Notes: generated by a model from the letters alone, not told the origin. A DNA stretch of 39,537 nucleotides from Actinomycetota bacterium (GCA_016871395.1 VFYV01000017.1:1-39537); one strand, 5' to 3'; positions 21,340-30,403 are shown, counted from the first letter of the stretch. A program made the numbers and translations.

Positions 21340-22880
21340 GGACCGACGATGTCCTTGAACTGCACGCGCAGGTCCTTCTTCAACGCCTTGCCGCTGGGGT
21401 TGCGCGGGATGGCGTCGATGAAACGCACCGCCACCGGTTGCTTGAAGCGGGCCAATTTACCCTCGCAGTGTTTCAGGACGGCGTCCTCAGTCAGCGCGGG
21501 GTCCTTTTTCACCACGATCGCCAACGGCGACTCGCCCCACTTCTGGGAGGGAATGCCGATGACCGCGGTCTCGGTGATGCCGGGAAGACCCATGATCACA
21601 TTCTCGATCTCGGCCGGATAGACGTTTTCGCCACCGGAGATGATCATGTCCTTGATGCGATCCTGAATGTAGACGTAGCCCTCTTCGTCCATGATGCCAC
21701 CGTCACCGGTGTGCAACCAGCCGTCCTTCAAGGAGTCCGAGGTCGCTTCGGGGCGGTTCCAATACCCGAGCATGACGTGACTACCCCGGACCAACACTTC
21801 GCCGGACTCGTTGGGCGCGCACTCCGAACCGTCGGTGCGAACCACCTTCACATCGGTCAACAAAAAACTCTTCCCCGTGGAGCCGGCTTTCAACAATGCG
21901 TCGGCGGGCGAGGTGACGCAGGCTGGCCCGCACGTCTCGGTGAGACCATAGACCTGACTGATCTCGATACCGATCGCGTAGTACGCCTCGATCAGAGGCA
22001 CGGGCACGGGGGCCGCACCGGTGAGAAGCCAACGCACGTGCTCGTGCTTGTGCTTGGCCGGATCGTGCACCAACAACATGAATTGCAGCATGGCCGGCAC
22101 CAACAAGCCGTTGTTGATGCGCTCAGAGTCGATGATCTCCCATACCTTCACCGGGTCGAAGGCGCGCATCAACACGTGTGTGCCACCGATGAAGATGGTT
22201 CCCAACGCCGGAGTGAGAGCACCGACGTGGAACATCGGCATGGGGTTGATGTAGCGGTCACCCTGCCCCAGGTCGGCCGTGGTACACATGGTCGACAGTG
22301 CCCAATACTGCGTGTTGTGAGAGTGCATCACCCCCTTGGGTAGTCCCGTGGTGCCCGAGGTGTACATGATGTAGAGCAGATCGTCGCCGGACGCGGTGAC
22401 CATGGGCTCCACCGGTTGCTCCTTGGCCGACTCGCCCACGTAGTCGAGGGCGAATGCGGGTTTGTTGGCCGCGTCGCCGACGAACAACCACGAGCGCACG
22501 TCGGTCTTGGCCCCGCGCGACTGAAGCTCGGACACCGTGGCCGTGAACTCGGCGCCGAACACCAAGACGGTGGTCCCGGAGTCCTTCAGGATGAATTCCA
22601 ATTCGTCGGCCACCAAGCGCCAGTTCAACGGCACGATGACGGCGCCCAACTTCGCCGTGGCGAAGAAGGACGTGAGGTACTCGGCCGAATTCATGAGCAA
22701 CAAGCCGACACGATCACCCTTTTTCACTCCGGCTCGTACCAGCAACTGCGCGGCACGGTTGCTTTCTGCGTTCAACTCGGCGTAGGTGTAACGTCGATTA
22801 GCGGCGACGTCGTACAGCGCCTCCATCTTTGCGTTCACGTGTGCGCGACGGGCCAGCAAGTTTCCGATATTGACAGTCAT
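21336..22880 (-). CDS. AMP-binding acyl-CoA synthetase (long-chain/FadD-like)
   Basis: The 514-residue enzyme of the ANL superfamily activates a carboxylate to acyl-AMP and then acyl-CoA. The P-loop Y-T-S-G-T-T-G-L-P-K-G lies at about 173-183. Q-V-Y-G-L-T-E-T-C-G-P and G-W-L-H-T-G-D-G-G carry the adenine and hinge motifs. The C-terminal domain has I-S-G-G-E-N-V-Y-P-A-E-I-E and P-R-N-P-S-G-K-A-L-K, including the adenylation Lys. The pattern suits medium- or long-chain or aromatic acids. It heads the amine-oxidase-like unit. A possible GAGACT -10 ends 6 bases before ATG 22880, preceded by a TG dinucleotide of the extended-10 type. Confidence 0.95.
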   Translation of the reverse strand: MTVNIGNLLARRAHVNAKMEALYDVAANRRYTYAELNAESNRAAQLLVRAGVKKGDRVGLLLMNSAEYLTSFFATAKLGAVIVPLNWRLVADELEFILKDSGTTVLVFGAEFTATVSELQSRGAKTDVRSWLFVGDAANKPAFALDYVGESAKEQPVEPMVTASGDDLLYIMYTSGTTGLPKGVMHSHNTQYWALSTMCTTADLGQGDRYINPMPMFHVGALTPALGTIFIGGTHVLMRAFDPVKVWEIIDSERINNGLLVPAMLQFMLLVHDPAKHKHEHVRWLLTGAAPVPVPLIEAYYAIGIEISQVYGLTETCGPACVTSPADALLKAGSTGKSFLLTDVKVVRTDGSECAPNESGEVLVRGSHVMLGYWNRPEATSDSLKDGWLHTGDGGIMDEEGYVYIQDRIKDMIISGGENVYPAEIENVIMGLPGITETAVIGIPSQKWGESPLAIVVKKDPALTEDAVLKHCEGKLARFKQPVAVRFIDAIPRNPSGKALKKDLRVQFKDIVGP

Positions 22881-22930
22881 GTCCTGAGTCTCTCACAACT
22901 GGTTGCTGGTTCGCCGAGGCCGGCCGGCTG

Positions 22931-22936
22931 TACAGT
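22931..22936 (+). promoter_or_regulatory. -10 element of capA-like gene
   Basis: TACAGT ends 6 bases before ATG 22943, the same hexamer as at the GntR/PhyH pair. Confidence 0.55.
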
Positions 22937-22942
22937 GCGGAA

Positions 22943-24139
22943 ATGTCTCGGGCCCGCCTGCTCCCCTTCGCCCTTGCCGCCCTTGGACTCGTGGTCGCTT
23001 GTGGCGGGGGGTCCGGATCGACGGACACCCCGGAACCACCGTTACCGGTGGAATTGTCTCCGGTCGACAGTTCGGCCCCCACCATCGTCCCCGAGCCGAC
23101 CGCCGCCACCCCGGCTCCGACCGCCGCCGTGCCCGAGCCCCCCGGGATCAATTTCGCATTCTCTGGTGACGTGTTGATCCACAGCCAGCTCTACAAGCGG
23201 GCGCTCAAAAACACCGGCGGTAACGGCTACGACTTCTCACCGATGTTCGAGGGCATCACGAGCCTCGTTTCGGGCGTCGATTTCGCCATCTGCCATCTCG
23301 AGGTTCCGGTGGCCCCGGACGGCCAGAACCCCAGCACTTTCCCGCTCTACGGCGCCCCCGCGTCGATTGTCGATGCGGTGGCCGGGGCCGGTTACGACCG
23401 TTGCTCGACGGCCAGCAATCACACTCTCGACAAGGGAGTCCCCGGTATCGAGGCGACCATCGCGAACTTCGAACGAGTCGGCATCACGCAGGTGGGCATG
23501 GCGCGAACTCCCGCCGAGATCGAGCCCACCGTTCTCGAGAAGAACGGAATCAAGTTCTCGCACCTGTCGTACACCTATGGCTACAACGGACTCAGCACGC
23601 CCCGGGGCGAGGACTGGCGCTCGGCTCTGATCGACTCCGACCGCATCATCGCCGACGCCACGAATGCTCGTGCGATGGGTGCGGAGTTCGTCGTCGTGAG
23701 CATGCATTGGGGTTCACAGACTGCGGTGAGCGACTCTCAACGTTCGATTGCCGAGAAGATCACCTCCTCGGGTGTGGTGGATCTCATCGTCGGCCACCAC
23801 GCGCACATGGTTCAACCCATCGAACAGGTCAACGGAGTATGGACCGTGTTCGGGCTGGGCAACTCGCTCAGCTATCACCCCACCGATGGCGTGCCCCAGG
23901 CCAACACCCAAGACGGCATGATCGTCACCGTGAACGTCGTTCGCACCGACGTCGGTGGCTTCACCGTCGAGCAGCCGGTCGTGCACCCGACTTGGGTCGA
24001 TAAGTACGACGGTATGGTGATTCGTCTGGTGAAACCGGGGCTGATCGACCCCGCGCTCGGTGCCGCGGTCAAGGAGCAGTTGCAGGTCTCGTTGAGGCGC
24101 ACCTCGAAAGTGGTCGGCGCCTACATCGTCGTCGATTGA
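22943..24139 (+). CDS. CapA/YwtB-family metallophosphatase-like lipoprotein
   Basis: The 398-residue protein has a lipoprotein signal: R-A-R then a hydrophobic stretch ending in L-V-V-A-C, with C20 as the lipidation site. A Pro/Thr-rich linker extends to about residue 68. The CapA (PGA_cap) domain follows: S-G-D-V-L-I-H at 74-80, D-F-A-I-C-H-L-E, A-S-N-H-T-L-D-K-G, S-M-H-W-G, and I-V-G-H-H-A-H, a set of metal ligands of the calcineurin-like fold. CapA proteins are linked to poly-gamma-glutamate or surface polymer processing; no other cap gene is here. It acts outside the cytoplasmic membrane. The last 19 bases overlap the convergent acyltransferase gene. Confidence 0.9.
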   Translation: MSRARLLPFALAALGLVVACGGGSGSTDTPEPPLPVELSPVDSSAPTIVPEPTAATPAPTAAVPEPPGINFAFSGDVLIHSQLYKRALKNTGGNGYDFSPMFEGITSLVSGVDFAICHLEVPVAPDGQNPSTFPLYGAPASIVDAVAGAGYDRCSTASNHTLDKGVPGIEATIANFERVGITQVGMARTPAEIEPTVLEKNGIKFSHLSYTYGYNGLSTPRGEDWRSALIDSDRIIADATNARAMGAEFVVVSMHWGSQTAVSDSQRSIAEKITSSGVVDLIVGHHAHMVQPIEQVNGVWTVFGLGNSLSYHPTDGVPQANTQDGMIVTVNVVRTDVGGFTVEQPVVHPTWVDKYDGMVIRLVKPGLIDPALGAAVKEQLQVSLRRTSKVVGAYIVVD

Positions 24140-26268
24140 ATCCGTCGCTCCGTGAAAGGAACGAGAACCGCGGCCAGGGCGGGTGTCAGCCACCTCATGA
24201 AGCGATTCGAGAGGTGATGTGAGTCTCGGTACACCAACAAAGTGCCCACGATCACCGGGCACGTGCCGTTGGAACAGAGCCACTTGCGAGGTTCCACGAA
24301 ACCGACCTCTCGATCCACGGTGATCGCCCGCACGACCTCGTCGACGGCCCGTGCTCCCTGCGACATCTCACCCGCGGCACAGGTTTGTACCGACGATCTG
24401 TTGCCGGCGACGCACTTGGGAACGTCGTCGGGCGGATCGGGAGTGTCCCCCAGCATCACCGGTTCGATTCCATCGGCACGCAGACTGTCGAGCAACGGCC
24501 CGAGCAATTCGGACCACACCTCCGGGCGGATCGCCCGACGATCGCGGGCATCGCGCAACTCGTAATACTGCGCCAAGAGAAGCACGTCGACACCCTGGAC
24601 CCTCATGTACTGGCGCACGCTCTCGCGCCACGGGACACAAAAGGAATTCTCATTTTGATCGGTCGAGCTGTACGTCAGCACGTCGAGGAATGGACAACCG
24701 CCCTGGGTGATCGACAGAAATCGCCAACCGTTCTCGATACTGATGGAATTCAGCGCCTCGAACCATTGAGCGGCATGTGAATCCCCCCAAACGGCAATGG
24801 TGGTCTCCCCGTTCGGATCGCCGAACACGCAGTCGGTCTTCACCTCGGAGTCGTAGTACTGGTGGCAGCCATTTTCGTATACCACACTGGTGTCGTATCG
24901 AGCGCTCAGCAAGGGCGGCTCAAGATTGTCGGGCACCACCTGGTTCGCAACGGCGTCGATGATCGCCTGAATCGGCTCGGTATCTTGCATCGAGATGTAC
25001 TCGGGTGACTCGGGCACTGACGTGGTGGATGCGATGGTGGTGCTGTCGGGAACCATCGTCGAGTCGGCGACGACCACCGAGGTCGCAGGAGTCACGGGCG
25101 CGAACGTGGGTTCGCTGGCGATCACTCCGGTCGACACGTCGGGCTCGTAGCTCGCCAAGACCGAACCGGTGCCCACTCCCACGACCACCAACGCCGCACC
25201 GAGACCGAACGAGAGACGCGCATTGGCCATCAAGGTCGACGATCGTCGCACCGGATTCTCGATGAATCGATGACCCAGATCGGCCAAGCCGACCGTGATC
25301 GACAACACCGCGAGCCGCTGGACGGCCGACAATTCGTCGCCCACGTGCGCCTCGGCGATGATCAAGGCCGGCCAGTGCCACAGGTAGAGCGAATACGAGC
25401 GTTGGCCGACCCATTGCATGAGGGGATGCCCCAACAAACGCACCGGACCACGGGGCGATTCATCACCACCCACCAACACGGCGCACGTCGCCAACACCGG
25501 AATCGAGGCGATCCAGCCGGGGAACCCCGTGACGTCACCGAAAGTCACGGTACACAGAGCTATGACCACCAGTCCGGACCACGCGATCGTCCCGCGGCGT
25601 GAATCCGGGATGCGCCGAACACCGCGGGTGACGACAGCCAACAAGGAGCCGAGACCCAACTCCCACGCCCGGGTGTGCAACCCGAAGTACGACCACGAAG
25701 GATGCCCATCGACCAACAGAATGCTCAGTGACAACGACAACACCACGACCACGCCCATCGCGACTGCCACCCGAGCACGAACGTTGCGCGCACCAAGAGT
25801 GACCACGGCGATGAGGGCCGGCCACACCAAGTAGAACTGCTCTTCGACGGCCAATGACCAGTAGTGCTGTATGGGTGACGGTGGCAGTTCGGCATTCAGA
25901 TAGTCGGTGCCGCGATCGGCGAGCACCATGTTCACCGTGAAGGTGGCCGCGGCCCGGATGTCGCGAGCGAGGTCGGCCAATCGGGTGGGCTCCAACCACA
26001 CCGCCGCGGCCAACGCGGTGGTGGTCAGCACCGTGGCCGAGATCGGCAAGAGGCGGCGGATGCGGCGGGTGTAGAAGTCGCGCAACGAGACCCGGCCCGA
26101 TTCGGTGCGCTCGATCACCAACAACGACGTGATCAAAAACCCGGAAATGACGAAGAAGACGTCGACCCCGATGTATCCACCGGACGTGCCAGGCACCCCG
26201 AAATGGAAAAGCAGAACCGCGATGACCGCGACGGCACGCAGACCTTCGATGTCGCGCCGATGATTCAC
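24121..26268 (-). CDS. Acyltransferase 3/SGNH fusion (OafA-like O-acyltransferase)
   Basis: The 715-residue membrane enzyme begins with the acyltransferase-3 signature: D-I-E-G-L-R11-A-V-A, then H22 (the R-x10-H pair), and G-V-D-V-F-F-V-I-S-G-F. About ten membrane helices span residues 10-360. A Ser/Thr/Pro-rich extracytoplasmic linker (about 395-440) follows, then an SGNH hydrolase-like domain with G-D-S-H at 495-498 (S497) and D-S-H-H at 682-685. This two-domain design transfers acyl groups from the cytoplasm to surface carbohydrates. GTG 26268 is chosen because homologous sequence starts there; the frame is open to 26352 inside the upstream gene. It lies 16 bases behind the lipoprotein gene and likely shares its transcript. 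Confidence 0.92.
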   Translation of the reverse strand: MNHRRDIEGLRAVAVIAVLLFHFGVPGTSGGYIGVDVFFVISGFLITSLLVIERTESGRVSLRDFYTRRIRRLLPISATVLTTTALAAAVWLEPTRLADLARDIRAAATFTVNMVLADRGTDYLNAELPPSPIQHYWSLAVEEQFYLVWPALIAVVTLGARNVRARVAVAMGVVVVLSLSLSILLVDGHPSWSYFGLHTRAWELGLGSLLAVVTRGVRRIPDSRRGTIAWSGLVVIALCTVTFGDVTGFPGWIASIPVLATCAVLVGGDESPRGPVRLLGHPLMQWVGQRSYSLYLWHWPALIIAEAHVGDELSAVQRLAVLSITVGLADLGHRFIENPVRRSSTLMANARLSFGLGAALVVVGVGTGSVLASYEPDVSTGVIASEPTFAPVTPATSVVVADSTMVPDSTTIASTTSVPESPEYISMQDTEPIQAIIDAVANQVVPDNLEPPLLSARYDTSVVYENGCHQYYDSEVKTDCVFGDPNGETTIAVWGDSHAAQWFEALNSISIENGWRFLSITQGGCPFLDVLTYSSTDQNENSFCVPWRESVRQYMRVQGVDVLLLAQYYELRDARDRRAIRPEVWSELLGPLLDSLRADGIEPVMLGDTPDPPDDVPKCVAGNRSSVQTCAAGEMSQGARAVDEVVRAITVDREVGFVEPRKWLCSNGTCPVIVGTLLVYRDSHHLSNRFMRWLTPALAAVLVPFTERRIQSTTM

Positions 26269-26284
26269 GACATCACGCCGATAC

Positions 26285-27892
26285 TCACATCTCGGCGCGC
26301 ATGGCTCCGTAGTTGGCGCCGGCACTCTTGATCGCGTCAGCGTCGATCGCAAGGATCACACCCGATGCCACCGCGGCATCCGTGGCTTCGGTCCACTTGG
26401 CGATGAAATCGTCGGCCGTCGGGTACAACGCGTCGAGTTGATCCGCGGTGAGCGATGTGGTGGTACCGAACAATCCACAGAATCCTCCACCTTCCTGACC
26501 GATGCCGGAGAGAACCGCCATCGGAACGTCGACGTACGGTGTGCGAATGCCACCAAGGGCCACCCCGTTGCCATCGACCTCGTAACCGGTGATCTCGGCG
26601 TTGTTCTGCAACTTGGGCATGCTGGCCGGTGCGACGCCGGTGCGAATCCACGTGTCGAGCGCGCGAATAGCGGCGCGAAGCACGTAGGTGTGGGGGCCGG
26701 CGTTGATGGGCTTCGAACATTCGATGATGCCCATGTACACCGAAGTGGGAGCACCAAACTGCGCCTCGAAGAGCTCGATGTCCGCCTGGCCATCGCCCCT
26801 CTCACCATCGTTGATACCGAGGCTGTACGCGTCTCCGTGAGCGGTGCCGGCTACTTCCCAATTTCGGAAGACCTCGGTGTCGGGCTGCTCGGCCCGCCGG
26901 TATCCGAGAGCGGTTCCCACCACATCGGTCTCGGTCACGAAATTCAGCACTGGTCGCGTCAGGTCCTCGCGGATACGCACGATCTGCGGGGTCTTCACGT
27001 CGCTGGGATCGCCCGGATCCGCACAATTCGTCGCGCAGTACAGGTTCGCCGCCCGCGCGCCGCGACTGTGCACCAGATACCCGTTGTACACGTCGTGCAT
27101 CGGAGCGAAAGCGTTCAGGTAGGACGCCATACGGAAGCCGGATTGCGATTCGCCGGCGGCGATCACGACTTCGGGCTGCAAGCCACCCAGGATGGTGTCG
27201 GCCTGCTGCCACACGGTGGCGCCGGCCTGGCTGAAGATGTCGTAGCTGTAGTTGTCTCCGGGGTGATTCAACGAGCCGTAGCGCTCGGGATCGGCCTTTT
27301 TCAGCACGCGGAACTCGCCCATGGCGTTTCCTCCACCCTCCACTCCGACACGCTGGGTCGACACACCGACCCACACGGCCCCCTGGCGCATCAGGTCGAT
27401 CCATGACAGCGACCAGGTCGGACCGGTATCGAGACCGGCCGTCACGTTCAGCCACTCCACGTACACGGTTCCACCAAAGGTTTCCGACGCCACTGGACGG
27501 CGCACGAGGATGCGGGTCTTGTAATCCGCGGTGTCCTTGGCCTCCACCGTCCACGATCCGTCCTCGGACAAGGCGGTGGCCGAGGTGTAACTGGTGGCCG
27601 TGCCGGAGATGAAGAACTCCTCCTCCGTGTACTCGAAGGACGCTCCGTCGAAAGCCGACGTGCCGAACACGACCGCGCCAGCTCCCCCGCTGACCGGTCC
27701 CTCAACGGTCGTGGCGCCCACACCGCTGGCCAACGGTTTGACGACCTCGAACGGCGGTTCGGTGACGACCGGGGCCTCGGTGGACGGGGCCTGCGTGGTC
27801 GGCTCGTCGGAGGTCGACCCCGAGTCGTCTCCCGCGCAAGCGGTCATTCCGATAGCGAGCCCGACAACGACCCAAGTGAACGTGCGACGCAT
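26285..27892 (-). CDS. Alpha/beta-hydrolase-domain lipoprotein
   Basis: The 535-residue protein starts with M-R-R-T and a hydrophobic stretch ending in G-M-T-A-C, giving a plausible lipobox with C19, then an acidic, Thr/Pro-rich linker to about 50. The rest resembles the bacterial alpha/beta hydrolase domain family Abhydrolase_10. G-E-S-Q-S at 247-251 places the nucleophile at S249; a later D (T-E-T-D-V-V-G) and H (A-G-T-A-H-G-D-A) are candidates for the other triad members. Late Cys residues may form disulfides. An exported esterase is likely, substrate unknown. It has a strong Shine-Dalgarno and a TAGCAT -10, and leads the acyltransferase gene. Confidence 0.85.
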   Translation of the reverse strand: MRRTFTWVVVGLAIGMTACAGDDSGSTSDEPTTQAPSTEAPVVTEPPFEVVKPLASGVGATTVEGPVSGGAGAVVFGTSAFDGASFEYTEEEFFISGTATSYTSATALSEDGSWTVEAKDTADYKTRILVRRPVASETFGGTVYVEWLNVTAGLDTGPTWSLSWIDLMRQGAVWVGVSTQRVGVEGGGNAMGEFRVLKKADPERYGSLNHPGDNYSYDIFSQAGATVWQQADTILGGLQPEVVIAAGESQSGFRMASYLNAFAPMHDVYNGYLVHSRGARAANLYCATNCADPGDPSDVKTPQIVRIREDLTRPVLNFVTETDVVGTALGYRRAEQPDTEVFRNWEVAGTAHGDAYSLGINDGERGDGQADIELFEAQFGAPTSVYMGIIECSKPINAGPHTYVLRAAIRALDTWIRTGVAPASMPKLQNNAEITGYEVDGNGVALGGIRTPYVDVPMAVLSGIGQEGGGFCGLFGTTTSLTADQLDALYPTADDFIAKWTEATDAAVASGVILAIDADAIKSAGANYGAMRAEM

Positions 27893-27895
27893 GAT

Positions 27896-27903
27896 TCCCC
27901 CTC
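27896..27903 (-). promoter_or_regulatory. Shine-Dalgarno of alpha/beta-hydrolase lipoprotein
   Basis: GAGGGGGA on the minus strand lies 3 bases before ATG 27892 (GAGGG core 6 bases). Together with TAGCAT at 27918-27923 it defines a short-leader, not leaderless, mRNA. Confidence 0.6.
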
Positions 27904-27917
27904 AACAGTTCCCCTCG

Positions 27918-27923
27918 ATGCTA
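27918..27923 (-). promoter_or_regulatory. -10 element of alpha/beta-hydrolase lipoprotein
   Basis: TAGCAT on the minus strand, about 25 bases before the start codon. The palindrome at 27924-27937 sits directly upstream, in the promoter spacer. Confidence 0.45.
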
Positions 27924-27937
27924 GTTGGCGTGCCAAC
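27924..27937. promoter_or_regulatory. Perfect palindrome, candidate operator
   Basis: GTTGGC-GT-GCCAAC: 6-bp arms around a 2-base centre, located between two divergent starts and inside the promoter of the lipoprotein gene. A bound repressor would block that promoter. No regulator gene is adjacent. Confidence 0.45.
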
Positions 27938-27977
27938 CACCCGCCACACTGCCCCCAGGATCGTGTACAACGGTGAG

Positions 27978-28376
27978 GTGGGGAACGCCCGTCTCGCCGT
28001 GGAACACCACACACGACATTGGAACGCCATGAATCGCGACGCCTGGGTGGCGTTGTTCTCCCCTGCCGTCACTTTCGAAGATCCCGTGGGGGCACCGACG
28101 AAACACGGAGTGGAAGCGGTGCACAACTCGTGGGACCGCTCCTTCCGCCCAGGTCGCCGCTGGTATCTGCACCCGCGACAGATCGTCGAGGCCGGATTCG
28201 AGGCCGCGGTGGTGATGCACAACGAGGGACATCTCGAAGATCGCGTGGTGGAGGTACGCGGCATCGAGATCTTCACGGTCGATGCCACCGGCCTGATCGT
28301 CTCGATCCGCTCCTTCTTCGATCAACCAACCGAGTTCGCACTCGACGACTACTTCACGCCCGACCGAGGAGATTGA
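27978..28376 (+). CDS. NTF2-fold/SnoaL-like protein
   Basis: The protein is about 132 residues if begun at GTG 27978. R-H-W-N-A-M-N-R-D-A-W-V-A-L-F-S-P and V-T-F-E-D-P-V-G are the typical SnoaL-like opening, followed by F-D-Q-P at the end of the last strand. The fold is a cone-shaped alpha+beta barrel used by small isomerases, dehydratases and unknown enzymes; no catalytic residue set is clear. The start is uncertain: TACAAC ends 6 bases before GTG 27978, but ATG 27918 and GTG 27930 are also in frame. It is followed 30 bases later by the alkylsulfatase gene, which has its own -10. Confidence 0.75.
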   Translation: MGNARLAVEHHTRHWNAMNRDAWVALFSPAVTFEDPVGAPTKHGVEAVHNSWDRSFRPGRRWYLHPRQIVEAGFEAAVVMHNEGHLEDRVVEVRGIEIFTVDATGLIVSIRSFFDQPTEFALDDYFTPDRGD

Positions 28377-28393
28377 CGTCGCCATCGACCACC

Positions 28394-28399
28394 TAGGGT
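28394..28399 (+). promoter_or_regulatory. -10 element of alkylsulfatase gene
   Basis: TAGGGT ends 7 bases before ATG 28407. A TTGACG at 28373-28378 lies 15 bases upstream, slightly close for a -35. Confidence 0.5.
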
Positions 28400-28406
28400 T
28401 CACCTC

Positions 28407-30335
28407 ATGACGAGCGAGCCCCGACCTCTGGTCGACGATCCCGCCCCCAAACCGGCGTCCGAACACACCCGAGCGCGTAACGCTCGCGCCGGCGTCGAAC
28501 TCGACTCGGCCGACTTCGATCGTGCTCGTCGCGGATTCATCGCCGCGCTGACCGACACGAACATCACTTCTCTCGAAGGCCGACGGGTGACCGACATCGG
28601 TCGCTACTCCTTCTTGGCCGACGACGCACCCGACACCGTGCATCCCAATTTGTGGCGCCACGCACAATTGAATGCCCACCACGGTTTGTTCGAGGTCACC
28701 GAGGGCGTGTGGCAGATACGTGGATACGACATCTCCAACATCACCTTCATCCGCGGTGACACCGGCTGGATCGTGGTGGATCCGCTCACGGTGGAAGCCA
28801 CGGCGCGCGCTGGATACGACCTGATCACCGAGCACCTCGGACATCGACCGATAGTGGCCGTGATATACACCCACTCACACGCCGATCACTTCGGTGGGGT
28901 TCTCGGCGTCACCACGCAGACCGACGTCGACGCGGGACGTTGTCAGGTGATCGCGCCGGTTGGCTTCCTCCACGAGGTGGTGGGCGAGAACATCATCGCC
29001 GGACCAGCGATGGGCCGCCGCGCGCTGTACCAATTCGGACCGTCGCTACCGCCCGGGCCCCGCGGTCACGTGGACTGCGGTCTGGGCAACGCCATTCCGT
29101 TCGGGCCGAACACTCTCATCGCCCCCACGCGCGACATCACGCGAACGGGCGAGGAGATGGTGGTCGATGGAGTGCGCATCATTTTCCAGTTGACGCCCGA
29201 AACCGAAGCGCCAGCCGAGATGAACTTCTTCTTCCCGGACCTCAAGGCGCTGTGCATGGCCGAGAACTGCTCGCACACCATGCACAATCTGATCCCCATT
29301 CGTGGGGCGTTGGTGCGCAACTCACTGCGGTGGTCGAAGTACATCAACGAGGCGCTCGAGTTGTTCGGTGCCGATACCGAGGTGTTGTTCACCTCCCACA
29401 ACTGGCCCCGCTGGGGATGCGACGACGCACGAGAGTTCCTGAAGTTGCAGCGGGATCTGTACAAATGGATGCACGACCAGACCATGCGCCTCGCCAACAA
29501 GGGGTACGTGGCCGCCGAAATCGCCGAGGAATTGCTTTTGCCCGACGATTTCCTCGCTCACGAGCACACGCACGGCTTCTACGGCGACCTCGTGCACAAC
29601 AGCAAGGCCGTGTACCAGCGCTACCTCAGTTGGTACGACGGCAACCCGGCGAACCTGAACAGACTGCCACCCACCGAGGTGGGTCGGCGCTACGTGTCGT
29701 TGGCCGGTGGACCTGACAAGGTGCTCGATGCGGGCCGCGCCGCGTTCGCCGCTGGGGACTACCGCTGGGGTGCCGAACTGGTGAACCATCTGGTCTTCGC
29801 CGACCCTTCCAACACCGAGGCCCGTGCACTGCAGGCCGACATTCTCGAGCAGTTGGGGTATCAGAGTGAATCCTCCACCTTCCGCAACGCCTATCTGGTG
29901 GGGGCGCAAGAGTTGCGTTACGGTCCACCCGAGTTCGGACCAGGTACCGCACGGGCCCGAGGGATCCTGGTGGCCATGACCGTCGAGCAAATCTTCGACA
30001 CCATCTCGTTGCGCCTGAAGAGCGAGGACGTGGGCGGGGTCGGTCTGCTCGTCAACTGGACCTTCCCCGACATGGCCGGCACGCCCGACGAGAGGTGGGT
30101 GCTGGGCCTGTCACATCGCACGCTGTTCTCGGTGCAGGGCCGACATGACGGGTCCGCAGTGGCCAGCATCACGATCACCAGATCTCTGCTGGTCGACATC
30201 CTCACCCAACAAACCACCTTCACGGACGAGATCGGGGTCGGCAACGTGGCCCTCGACGGCGATGTCGCCGCACTGTTACAGATTTTCGGCAACCTCGACA
30301 CCTTCACCCCCGGCTTCCCCATCGTCGAACCCTGA
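28407..30335 (+). CDS. Metallo-beta-lactamase-fold alkylsulfatase (SdsA1/BDS1 type)
   Basis: The 642-residue protein hydrolyses alkyl sulfates to alcohol and sulfate in known relatives. The MBL zinc motif T-H-S-H-A-D-H is at 155-161. M-A-E-N-C-S-H-T-M-H-N and F-T-S-H-N-W-P supply further metal and substrate residues. An alkylsulfatase dimerisation region follows at about 370-500 with Y-L-S-W-Y-D-G-N-P, and the last 120 residues look like an SCP2-type hydrophobic-binding domain. No signal peptide is visible (M-T-S-E-P-R-P-L), unlike the secreted Pseudomonas enzyme, so a cytoplasmic location is inferred. The next gene encodes an aldehyde dehydrogenase that could act on the oxidised alcohol. Confidence 0.93.
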   Translation: MTSEPRPLVDDPAPKPASEHTRARNARAGVELDSADFDRARRGFIAALTDTNITSLEGRRVTDIGRYSFLADDAPDTVHPNLWRHAQLNAHHGLFEVTEGVWQIRGYDISNITFIRGDTGWIVVDPLTVEATARAGYDLITEHLGHRPIVAVIYTHSHADHFGGVLGVTTQTDVDAGRCQVIAPVGFLHEVVGENIIAGPAMGRRALYQFGPSLPPGPRGHVDCGLGNAIPFGPNTLIAPTRDITRTGEEMVVDGVRIIFQLTPETEAPAEMNFFFPDLKALCMAENCSHTMHNLIPIRGALVRNSLRWSKYINEALELFGADTEVLFTSHNWPRWGCDDAREFLKLQRDLYKWMHDQTMRLANKGYVAAEIAEELLLPDDFLAHEHTHGFYGDLVHNSKAVYQRYLSWYDGNPANLNRLPPTEVGRRYVSLAGGPDKVLDAGRAAFAAGDYRWGAELVNHLVFADPSNTEARALQADILEQLGYQSESSTFRNAYLVGAQELRYGPPEFGPGTARARGILVAMTVEQIFDTISLRLKSEDVGGVGLLVNWTFPDMAGTPDERWVLGLSHRTLFSVQGRHDGSAVASITITRSLLVDILTQQTTFTDEIGVGNVALDGDVAALLQIFGNLDTFTPGFPIVEP

Positions 30336-30391
30336 CCTCGACACCCGAGATCAATGTCGGTTTTCAGTCCTCTCTCCGATCGGTCGGGAGA

Positions 30392-30397
30392 TAGAAC
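30392..30397 (+). promoter_or_regulatory. Possible -10 element of aldehyde dehydrogenase gene
   Basis: TAGAAC ends 6 bases before ATG 30404. A weak inverted repeat, TCTCCGA to TCGGGAGA (30373-30391, one bulge), lies just upstream. Confidence 0.4.
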
Positions 30398-30403
30398 AGT
30401 GGC

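Noticed and set aside
30373-30391. Imperfect inverted repeat upstream of the aldehyde dehydrogenase -10
   Set aside because: Needs a bulge and has GC-rich arms; not strong enough to call an operator.
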